This document shows, in pieces, positions 7,756 through 14,154 of a stretch of 64,000 nucleotides of DNA. The position numbers were made by a program, and so were the translations under genes. Positions within the stretch are counted from its first letter, which is position 1, and each line of letters begins with the position of its first letter. Location: assembly GCF_900604935.1 (NCBI RefSeq), contig NZ_UWPC01000007.1, positions 1-64,000 on the forward strand. The letters are read 5' to 3'. The notes beneath the pieces are model-generated. The model searched no databases, was not told the DNA's origin, and saw nothing but the letters and a program-made list of their open reading frames with translations. The stretch is from Vaginisenegalia massiliensis. GTDB taxonomy: Bacteria > Bacillota > Bacilli > Lactobacillales > Aerococcaceae.

Positions 7756-8637
7756 CTAAGCCATGGATGCCATCCTGAATTTAACAGGGGGCATCCATTT
7801 TGTTTTCTCTTGGATACGTTCATGATTATAATAGTCGATATATGTGGCTACCGCTGATTTGAATTCGTCGAATGAGTGGTAGTTTTTTTCTTGTCCATAA
7901 AATAACTCATTCTTCAGCCTGCCAAAAAAAGTTTCCATAATACTATTGTCATAACAATTCCCTTTTCGTGACATGGATTGAACTATTCCGCGTGCCTTTA
8001 AGCGCATACGAAATGATTTATGTTGATACTGCCATCCTTGATCAGAGTGAAAGATTAATCCATTTAAATTAGGATATTTAGTAAAGGCTTGATCTAACAT
8101 ATTGGTTATTTGCTTCATGTTTGGAGCGGACGAGAGATCGTAAGCCATAATCTCATTGGTCGCCATGTCAAGGATAGGTGATAAATAACATTTACCCCAC
8201 GGAAAAGTAAATTGAGATACATCCGTTGCCCATTTTTGAAAAGGAGCACTAGCTGAAAAGTTTCGATTAATAATATTACTGGCTACTTTACCCACTTGAC
8301 CTCTATATGAGTGATATTTTTCCTTCGGTCGTTTACCGAACAGGTTCATGTGATGCATGAGTCTCTGAACACGTTTGTGATTCACGATTATCCCCGTATT
8401 TCTTAGTTCATGATAAATGCGTCTAACACCATATCTTCCTTGATGTTTTTCAAAAATAGCACGGATTTCTTGTTCTAAGGGGAGATTCTTCTCTTTAACT
8501 TTATCGACTTTATTTAATTCGAAGTAATAGGTCGATTTAGCGAGCTTCATTGCGCGTAGTAGATACTTTAGTTGGTATCCTTCTTGATGTAATTCTTTGA
8601 TGATCGCTGCTTTTTCGCCTTGAGTTGCGCAGCCCAT
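7756..8637 (-). CDS. IS3-family transposase OrfB (DDE integrase domain)
   Basis: Reading frame of 293 codons in -1 relative to orfA. An HTH_21 block with HQGRYGVRRIYHELR (about 69-83) is followed by an rve integrase core: D in WATDVSQFTF (about 139), D in FHSDQGWQYQ (about 199) and E in NSIMETFFGRLKNE (about 235). It is normally made as an OrfAB fusion by frameshifting rather than from its own ATG. All three catalytic residues are present, so the enzyme could be active if the ends are intact. Confidence 0.9.
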   Translation of the reverse strand: MGCATQGEKAAIIKELHQEGYQLKYLLRAMKLAKSTYYFELNKVDKVKEKNLPLEQEIRAIFEKHQGRYGVRRIYHELRNTGIIVNHKRVQRLMHHMNLFGKRPKEKYHSYRGQVGKVASNIINRNFSASAPFQKWATDVSQFTFPWGKCYLSPILDMATNEIMAYDLSSAPNMKQITNMLDQAFTKYPNLNGLIFHSDQGWQYQHKSFRMRLKARGIVQSMSRKGNCYDNSIMETFFGRLKNELFYGQEKNYHSFDEFKSAVATYIDYYNHERIQEKTKWMPPVKFRMASMA

Positions 8638-9131
8638 TTTTCGTGTCTCAAGGCCATTTCTTTTTTTATAACAGCATTTTCCGCTTTGATATAATCCACT
8701 TCAGCTCTAAGGCGAATGAGTTCTTCACGTTCGGATTCAGTTAAGGGGGTAGTATTTTGTTTTTTCATCATATGGGGCTCCTTGGGTGGTCTACCTTGTT
8801 TAGAATTCTTAAGTCCTGTATACCCCTTTATTTTATAGTTTCTAACCCATTGATACAACAAACCCGAGTTAATGCCAGCAAAAATGGCCACTGAACTATA
8901 TGAATTTCCAGCTAATACTTGATTAATTAGAAAGAGTTTTTCATCAATTGTCCACCGTTTATTCGTCCTCTTATGTTTGAGTGAGTCTAACCCATTCGCA
9001 TCGACCAAACGGACCCATTTGCGAACTTGTCTATGAAATTCTTTGTCTGTAAGACCGATAGGTGTTTCGGGATACTTTCCCTCATAATACATCTCTACAC
9101 ATAATGATTTAAATTCATAACTATAACGCAT
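8568..9131 (-). CDS. IS3-family transposase OrfA (HTH, leucine-zipper region)
   Basis: 187 residues. Two helix-turn-helix units (about 15-60 and 70-110) bind the IS ends, and a coiled segment (about 135-175) mediates multimerisation. The gene overlaps orfB by 70 nt. In the overlap, codons GCG-AAA-AAG (slippery A-rich run at 8610-8616) allow a -1 shift, after which OrfB continues with AAIIKELHQEG. OrfA alone usually acts as regulator, the fused OrfAB as transposase. Confidence 0.88.
   Translation of the reverse strand: MRYSYEFKSLCVEMYYEGKYPETPIGLTDKEFHRQVRKWVRLVDANGLDSLKHKRTNKRWTIDEKLFLINQVLAGNSYSSVAIFAGINSGLLYQWVRNYKIKGYTGLKNSKQGRPPKEPHMMKKQNTTPLTESEREELIRLRAEVDYIKAENAVIKKEMALRHEKWAAQLKAKKQRSSKNYIKKDTN
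8610..8616 (-). promoter_or_regulatory. Programmed -1 frameshift site
   Basis: Minus-strand GAAAAAG within the orfA/orfB overlap; re-pairing one base back puts ribosomes into the OrfB frame. The A-AAG core is the type used in IS3 elements. Confidence 0.6.
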
Positions 9132-9146
9132 AAAATTATTAGCTAT

Positions 9147-9181
9147 AAGTTAATATGAGTGTTTATAAGTCATATTAACTT
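9147..9181. repeat. 12-bp inverted repeat just upstream of orfA
   Basis: AAGTTAATATGA and TCATATTAACTT separated by 11 nt, perfect, starting 16 nt before the orfA ATG. It could be a subterminal hairpin that blocks incoming transcripts, a transposase binding site, or part of the target. Confidence 0.5.
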
Positions 9182-9227
9182 TCGAAGTAGAGAAAGTTAT
9201 TACTATATATTCCCAGCCCCTCGAAAC

Positions 9228-9246
9228 TAAAAAAGGCAAACTGCCT
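9228..9246 (-). terminator. Weak intrinsic terminator
   Basis: Short stem AGGCA/TGCCT with T-rich downstream sequence on the minus strand, next to the stop of the following membrane-protein gene. Confidence 0.45.
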
Positions 9247-9254
9247 CATCAAGA

Positions 9255-9929
9255 TTATTCAGTCTTTACTTCATTACAACTACTTTGATTTTGAAAATTA
9301 TAAAAAAGAGATTGGATATCTTCTTTTTCATTTCCAATATTTCTTAAGGGATTGAAAAGTATTCCACCAAGCCAGAGGGTATTTAACTTATCTCTTTGGT
9401 ACTTTATGGAAGAACGCGCTGACCTTATCACCTCTTCCTTTTCGGATTTATTTTTTGAAAATTTTAACTTCTCCATAATTCTTTTATGCGAAGGATGTAA
9501 TAAAATACCATCATTTTGTACTACTTCATCAAAAAAAGCACTAATAAAAAACTCTGTCGTGACTAATTCATTTGAAAGTTGAAACTCTATAGCGTTCAAA
9601 GACTCCTCTAAATTTAAGCAAGAGTATAAAAAAATATGCTTATTAATTTGTACAGCTAAAACATTAATTAACTGATAAAAGAACATGCACTGTAAATATC
9701 TATTAAACATAATTTGAAAAGTTTCATTACTATTCCAAATAAAAATATACCCACTTGAAAAGTATGAGACAATACCCATGAAAAATAAAGCTATATAATG
9801 CATTTCCATTAAAGCAGAAATTCTGTGCCTAATTATTCTGATCTTGTATGTATCTTTTTTTATTAAACATGAAATTATATATAATATCAGAGGCAAAAAA
9901 TATATTACAGCATTGTATAAGTATTTCAT
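9255..9929 (-). CDS. Unrecognised membrane protein in decayed accessory patch
   Basis: 224 residues from the ATG at 9929; a TTG at 9944 overlaps the previous stop. Two or three hydrophobic segments occupy the first 100 residues (about 7-23, 45-65, 78-95), followed by a helical, charged cytoplasmic part with an SKNKSEKEEVIRSARSSIKY stretch. I recognise no family. Base composition is clearly more A+T-rich than in housekeeping neighbours, and the gene sits between an IS3 element and broken genes, so horizontal origin is likely. A toxin-immunity or effector-accessory role is possible but has no direct support. Confidence 0.5.
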   Translation of the reverse strand: MKYLYNAVIYFLPLILYIISCLIKKDTYKIRIIRHRISALMEMHYIALFFMGIVSYFSSGYIFIWNSNETFQIMFNRYLQCMFFYQLINVLAVQINKHIFLYSCLNLEESLNAIEFQLSNELVTTEFFISAFFDEVVQNDGILLHPSHKRIMEKLKFSKNKSEKEEVIRSARSSIKYQRDKLNTLWLGGILFNPLRNIGNEKEDIQSLFYNFQNQSSCNEVKTE

Positions 9930-9944
9930 ATAATTCACACCCAA

Positions 9945-10193
9945 TCATTTAATAATAGCAATAGCTAAATAATAAAGTTTATTTTTTAACCATTCTGGCA
10001 TACTTATATTTTCTAATGTCCATGATTCTTCAATCCGTTCATCATATTCCCAATTATTTTCATCGTCGTCATAAATCTTATATCTATGACATTAATATTT
10101 CACAACCACACTACCTTCTATTCTATACTCATGCCAATAGTAATTTTGCTTTCTATAAACATTCCATTCATTTGTAGTATATATTGTTGACAT
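9945..10193 (-). pseudogene. Broken small gene with internal TAA stop
   Basis: One continuous frame of 82 codons from ATG at 10193 to TGA at 9945, interrupted by TAA at codon 34 (10092-10094). Reading through gives a coherent acidic, aromatic-rich protein with [11 protein letters not shown] before the stop and YDDDENNWEYDERIEESW after it, so both halves belong together. The stop most likely replaced a sense codon. The last codons overlap the next gene. Family not recognised. Confidence 0.6.
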
Positions 10194-10260
10194 AGTAATA
10201 CCCTTTATTTTTAAACTAAATTTTTCTTCTATAATTCTTAATCTAAACTACTTTAAGATA

Positions 10261-10365
10261 CTACTTATTAGGTTTGATCTTAAAATGTCTAGCAACACTT
10301 TCTCTTTTATAAACTCTTAAATGACCATTCATGGTATGAATTTCATACTTTATAAATATAGTAAA
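10261..10365 (-). pseudogene. C-terminal remnant of an unknown gene
   Basis: An open frame of 34 codons, ending in TAG at 10261, starts directly after a TGA that follows the upstream gene. The peptide contains GHLRVYKRESVARHFK, which looks like the end of a basic protein. An ATG inside it (10332) lacks a ribosome binding site. I read it as a remnant with low certainty. Confidence 0.35.
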
Positions 10366-10368
10366 TCA

Positions 10369-10767
10369 TTATTCATTCAAATTTCCTTGTTCTTCTGCTA
10401 ATTTTATCAAGTGCGGATCTTTATGACGATAGTTAGCTTCTCTCATTAGATCTTCTAAAGAACTATCATAAAAATGAACGTTATCTTCACCTCTTAGCCG
10501 ATATTCATAACTATCTAACTCTTCTAATATATCATCATAATAAAAATTCGGATGTTCTATTTTTAATTTTTGAATACTATCTCTATATTTTTTTAGATGT
10601 TCCTTTGCATTTTCCTGCCTAATGTTCATCACTTTTTCAACTTTTCTCTCTTCTTCCTTAATTTTAAGTTCATTTGTCCTATTTTCCAAAGACCATCGAT
10701 ATTGAAAAAAATTAAAAATTACAAATATTGAAATTATACTTATTAATTTGAATTTATTTGACTTCAT
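10369..10767 (-). CDS. Unrecognised protein with one N-terminal membrane segment
   Basis: 132 residues. A hydrophobic segment (about 8-23) is followed by a highly charged helical region (30-75) rich in Lys and Glu, then an acidic end. AAGGAG stands 9 nt before the ATG, so it was translated at least in the past. The ATG lies inside the 3' end of an upstream fragment that reads in another frame, which suggests that the genes once overlapped in an operon. A+T-rich like its neighbours. No family recognised; a bitopic membrane protein facing outward is the simplest topology. Confidence 0.5.
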   Translation of the reverse strand: MKSNKFKLISIISIFVIFNFFQYRWSLENRTNELKIKEEERKVEKVMNIRQENAKEHLKKYRDSIQKLKIEHPNFYYDDILEELDSYEYRLRGEDNVHFYDSSLEDLMREANYRHKDPHLIKLAEEQGNLNE

Positions 10768-10921
10768 TAACTAACTCCTTATCATGAATATTTTCCACAC
10801 TACACTTATTATTTTGAAAAAGAACTACCTGACATAATTTTGAATAATCAAAAGGAGTAAAATCTCCGAAATATTTCTGGCAAATTAGATTTCCACTACT
10901 TAACCTAATCCAATCCAGTAA
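10754..10921 (-). pseudogene. 3' fragment of an unknown gene
   Basis: 55 open codons ending in TAA at 10754 read as a plausible folded domain (LLDWIRLSSGN, then YFGDFTPFDYSKLCQVVLF), but a TAA at 10922-10924 closes the frame upstream and no start codon is present. It overlaps the start of the next gene by 14 nt. This is probably the surviving tail of a gene whose 5' part was deleted. Confidence 0.45.
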
Positions 10922-10924
10922 TTA

Positions 10925-11150
10925 ATTCTATTTTATTTGATCATGTGACTCTAACACACAAGAAAGCCCTTTATAAGTAATTGAATATATAGAGAACAGA
11001 TCTTTTTAGGAAACATCTACTTTATTCGTTTTGTTGTAAATTTATGACACATTTTATTTTCAATAAAATAAGTATTCACTTCGCTTAAGTACTTTCAACA
11101 GTGGCAACAATATTCTATAAAGTAAATTCTTATAAATACAGAAATATAAA
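10925..11150. other. A+T-rich stretch without recognisable gene
   Basis: No frame with a convincing start or domain on either strand. It marks the boundary between the decayed accessory patch and the conserved ribosomal operon. Confidence 0.4.
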
Positions 11151-11152
11151 AA

Positions 11153-11183
11153 AGAAAGAGTATCTTTTTAAGATACTCTTTCT
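11153..11183 (-). terminator. Intrinsic terminator of the rplM-rpsI operon
   Basis: Perfect 13-bp stem AGAAAGAGTATCT/AGATACTCTTTCT with 5-nt loop, T run on the minus strand. Confidence 0.92.
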
Positions 11184-11193
11184 GTAAAAAATA

Positions 11194-11586
11194 TTAACGT
11201 TTACTGAATTGACTTGCTTTACGAGCTTTCTTAAGACCTGGTTTCTTACGTTCAACCATACGTGAGTCACGAGTAAGTAAGCCAGCTGTTTTCAATGCTG
11301 AACGGAAATCAGGATCAACAGTTAATAAAGCACGTGCGATTCCGTGACGAATAGCACCTGATTGACCGTTGAAGCCACCACCGCGAACGTTTACTAAAAC
11401 ATCGTATGAACCTAAAGTTTCAGTAGCTGCGAATGGTTGTTTGATTACTTCGTGTAAGTGAGGGAATGGGATGTATTCTTCCAATGTTTTACCATTGACA
11501 GTGAAGACACCAGTTCCTGGCACTAAGCGTACACGAGCTGTTGAGTTTTTACGACGACCTGTACCTAAGTATTGTGCTGTAGCCAA
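11194..11586 (-). CDS. rpsI: 30S ribosomal protein S9
   Basis: 130 residues, the standard bacterial length. Shows [15 protein letters not shown] at the N-terminus (about 10-24), the [20 protein letters not shown] block (about 70-88) and the conserved basic tail ending KASQFSKR, which reaches into the P-site of the small subunit. Follows rplM by 13 nt in the universal L13-S9 operon, with a terminator right behind it. Confidence 0.98.
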   Translation of the reverse strand: MATAQYLGTGRRKNSTARVRLVPGTGVFTVNGKTLEEYIPFPHLHEVIKQPFAATETLGSYDVLVNVRGGGFNGQSGAIRHGIARALLTVDPDFRSALKTAGLLTRDSRMVERKKPGLKKARKASQFSKR

Positions 11587-11599
11587 TATTGTTCCCTCC

Positions 11600-12043
11600 T
11601 TAAATTAATTCTTGAATGTTTAATTCAACTGGTTGTTGAGCTGCGTGATCGTGCTCAGCACCTGAATAAACGTGTAATTTTGTAAATTGTTTACGTCCTA
11701 AACGAGTGTCAGGAAGCATACCTTTGATTGATAATTCAACCAAACGTTGTGAATTTTTTTCACGTAAAGCACCTGCAGAGATTGATTTCAATCCTCCTGG
11801 GTGACCTGAGTGACGGTGATACATTTTATCTGATGCTTTGTTACCTGTTAAAGCAACTTTATCAGCATTGATTACTACGACAAAATCACCTGTGTCCACG
11901 TGTGGTGTGAAAGTAGGTTTGTTTTTACCACGTAAGATTGATGCTACCACTGTTGAAAGACGACCTAAAGGCACGTCAGTCGCGTCTACAAGCACCCAAT
12001 TACGTTCAACTTCGTTTTTCTTAGCCATGTATGTTGTACGCAC
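11600..12043 (-). CDS. rplM: 50S ribosomal protein L13
   Basis: 147 residues when started at the GTG at 12043, which follows GGAGG by 8 nt and gives the family-typical opening [14 protein letters not shown]. The ATG at 12058 has no site and would add five residues. Conserved blocks: [47 protein letters not shown] and [11 protein letters not shown]. An early-assembly protein of the large subunit. Transcribed with rpsI and probably autoregulated through the leader upstream. Confidence 0.97.
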   Translation of the reverse strand: MRTTYMAKKNEVERNWVLVDATDVPLGRLSTVVASILRGKNKPTFTPHVDTGDFVVVINADKVALTGNKASDKMYHRHSGHPGGLKSISAGALREKNSQRLVELSIKGMLPDTRLGRKQFTKLHVYSGAEHDHAAQQPVELNIQELI

Positions 12044-12125
12044 GTTAATTTCCTCCAATTATAAATCTAGTTGTTTGACATTACTATTGAGTTTCCGGGG
12101 CTCGTTAGTGGGGCAAACAATACCG
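12044..12125 (-). ncRNA. Putative L13 leader (autoregulatory mRNA structure)
   Basis: The untranslated leader of rplM forms a long-range helix TTGTTTG (12114-12120, minus sense) with CAAACAA (12071-12077) around a G+C-rich loop containing GCCCC and GGGG-type segments. Firmicutes commonly carry an L13 leader at this position, thought to bind L13 or S9. Assignment by position and pairing only. Confidence 0.5.
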
Positions 12126-12131
12126 TTTATC

Positions 12132-12160
12132 ATAATACCGTGACCGACTACAAATGTCAA
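12132..12160 (-). promoter_or_regulatory. Promoter of rplM-rpsI
   Basis: Minus-strand TTGACA (12155-12160), 17-bp spacer, TATTAT (12132-12137). Places the transcription start near 12125, at the head of the leader. Confidence 0.75.
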
Positions 12161-12460
12161 TACACTAGCAAAAATAATATCCACTTGTATTAAATAATTT
12201 CCCCTTCCAGACAATAACTTTCTCGACCTGTTTTTCACAAACGATATGGTACGCTATCCATGTCTCAGAGCTAATGTAAGGAAGTTATCGATAGCCTCTA
12301 GCCCCTAACTTTCCGAATCCCGAAACAGCTCAGCTAACCTAATCCCTACTCATCCAATCCAAGTGAAGGTGCTCTTTTTTCTATATTAATTAATAAGTGT
12401 AATTGTAGCCCCTATTGACCAGAGACGGGACCTTTTCTAAGCCAACAAAACGAACCAAAC
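12161..12460. other. Intergenic stretch, nothing recognised
   Basis: 300 bp between the divergent rplM promoter and the flavoprotein promoter. Locally more G+C-rich than other spacers, but no ORF with a start site, no clear hairpin-plus-T terminator and no RNA family that I recognise. A small RNA gene cannot be excluded. Confidence 0.4.
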
Positions 12461-12482
12461 TCTGACGGCCTCACTGAGTCTG

Positions 12483-12505
12483 TGCTATACTGAGACAGTA
12501 TAGCA
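12483..12505 (+). promoter_or_regulatory. Dyad operator on an extended -10 promoter
   Basis: Perfect 10-bp inverted repeat TGCTATACTG-N3-CAGTATAGCA. Its left arm contains an extended -10 element (TGCTATACT, 12483-12491), with a CTGACG -35-like hexamer 18 bp upstream (12462-12467). A dimeric repressor here would block the flavoprotein promoter directly. Confidence 0.6.
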
Positions 12506-12532
12506 AGTCATCCTCGAAAGGAGCACCCAATC

Positions 12533-13810
12533 ATGAATCAAATTGACCAATATGATGTCATCGTCATCGGTGGTGGATCTAGCGGTCTTATGGCTGCCAT
12601 TAATGCAGCTCAAGAAGGAGTCCGCACACTCTTAATAGAAAAAAATAAAAAATTAGGCCGCAAGCTCCTCTTATCAGGCGGTGGGCGTTGTAATGTAACC
12701 AACCGAACAAGCCGCGAAGCTTTGGTCCAACATATTCCTGGCAATGGTAAATTTCTATATTCTGCCCTTAATCAATTTGATCAGGAAGATATCATTCGCT
12801 TCTTCCGAGACAAGGGCGTCGCCCTCAAAGAAGAAGATCATGGTCGCATGTTCCCGGTGACGGATAAAGCACGCACCATATTGGAAACCCTTGAGCAAAC
12901 CTTAAACCAATTGGGAGTGACTATCTTAACCGATACGCCGGTAGATTGTCTCCTATTTAATAAGGAAGGCAATCCTCGTGTGATTGGCCTCAAAACCAAA
13001 GCAGGTCAGACGATTTATGGTAAGTCCATCGTTCTGGCTTGTGGTGGACGCGCCTATCCTAAGACTGGGGCTGAAGGCGATGGCTATGCTTGGGCGAAGG
13101 CAGCCGGTCATACGATTGAACCCCTCTACCCGACTGAATCTCCGCTATTATCCAACGATAAACTAATCAGTCAGAAGACTTTGCAAGGACTCTCGCTACA
13201 AGATGTGGCCGTCACCGTTTGGGATGATAAGGACAAGCCCATTGTCACTCACCAAATGGACATGATTTTTACCCACTTTGGCTATTCTGGGCCAGCTATC
13301 TTGCGTTGTAGCGGCCACGTCAATCTCTATTTACGAGAGACCGGGACTGATAGCTGTCGCCTAAGTCTCAACTTACAACCCAATCTGAGTCAAGAGGCTC
13401 TCTTAGAGCAAGCCGAGGGTCAACGGGACAAGCAAATTTTGACCATCCTCAAACAGTGGATGCCCGAACGAATGGCCCAAGCCATTTGCCAATGCGTCGC
13501 GATAGACGAATCCACTCCATACAAACAATTAGTTCACAAACAAGTTCAAAACCTCCTGACTCATATTCAGGCATTCCCGATGACCGCCTATGGTAGTCTT
13601 CCCATTGAAAAAGGCTTTGTGACTGGGGGCGGCGTCTCGGTTAAAGAAGTTCAACCCAAGACGATGGAGTCCAAACTCATGCCTCAACTCTTCTTCTGTG
13701 GCGAACTACTGGATATCAACGGCTACACAGGTGGTTACAACATTACCGCAGCTTTCGTCACCGGAACCGTCGCTGGCCGCCACGCTGCATGGGCATCTTA
13801 TAGCGTTTGA
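12533..13810 (+). CDS. HI0933/BaiN-like NAD(P)/FAD-dependent flavoprotein
   Basis: 425 residues. The N-terminal Rossmann motif GGGSSGLMAA (about 13-22) with the acidic end of the second strand in LIEKN binds FAD. The SGGGRCNVTN signature (about 48-57) and the C-terminal GELLDINGYTGGYNITAAF block (about 394-412) define the HI0933-like family, which includes BaiN. The reaction of most members is unknown; reduction of a C=C bond in a bulky substrate is likely. Good GAAAGGAG site. Single gene with its own dyad-controlled promoter and terminator. Confidence 0.85.
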   Translation: MNQIDQYDVIVIGGGSSGLMAAINAAQEGVRTLLIEKNKKLGRKLLLSGGGRCNVTNRTSREALVQHIPGNGKFLYSALNQFDQEDIIRFFRDKGVALKEEDHGRMFPVTDKARTILETLEQTLNQLGVTILTDTPVDCLLFNKEGNPRVIGLKTKAGQTIYGKSIVLACGGRAYPKTGAEGDGYAWAKAAGHTIEPLYPTESPLLSNDKLISQKTLQGLSLQDVAVTVWDDKDKPIVTHQMDMIFTHFGYSGPAILRCSGHVNLYLRETGTDSCRLSLNLQPNLSQEALLEQAEGQRDKQILTILKQWMPERMAQAICQCVAIDESTPYKQLVHKQVQNLLTHIQAFPMTAYGSLPIEKGFVTGGGVSVKEVQPKTMESKLMPQLFFCGELLDINGYTGGYNITAAFVTGTVAGRHAAWASYSV

Positions 13811-13852
13811 TAACTTTCTGCGTTAAAAATAATCCACCCTAAAACGACAAAA

Positions 13853-13882
13853 CTGGCCTTCAATTGATTGCCAGCTTTTTTT
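13853..13882 (+). terminator. Intrinsic terminator of the flavoprotein gene
   Basis: Stem CTGGC/GCCAG (13853-13857 with 13870-13874), then seven T residues. Confidence 0.75.
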
Positions 13883-14154
13883 ATTATATCAAATTATCTT
13901 TTTTCTAGCGCCCTTCTTAATCTTTTCATTATTATTCCAAAGAAATCCATATTCTAAACCTCTTTTTATCACTCGACAATTGTTCTATAAAACCGAATTT
14001 CATTTCTGGTTTAAATTAACTTGTGATTATTTATTTGATTTTATATATCAATCAAATTAAAATTTGACAACAAATGTCGAACAACATCTTTAATTCTTTT
14101 CTTGTTAATGGTAAAATTTCTTTATAAAAATTTAACAATACAAGGAGTAATATT
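13883..14154 (+). other. A+T-rich upstream region of the autolysin gene
   Basis: Contains a TTGACA at 14064 and other promoter-like hexamers, but no single unambiguous promoter. The sequence TGTTAA-N5-TATAAA on the minus strand near 14120-14136 is one base short of a WalR half-site pair. No ORF. Confidence 0.35.

Larger units (their letters stand above)
7717..9181 (-). mobile_element. IS3-family (IS150-like) insertion sequence
   Basis: Two overlapping transposase ORFs in the order and frame relation of the IS3 family. The end after orfB is plausible: a TGTACCC tip starts at 7717. I could not find a matching inverted repeat before orfA. What stands there is a 12-bp perfect dyad (9147-9158 with 9170-9181), taken here as the tentative limit. 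The element may be truncated or diverged on that side. No target duplication is visible. Confidence 0.8.
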
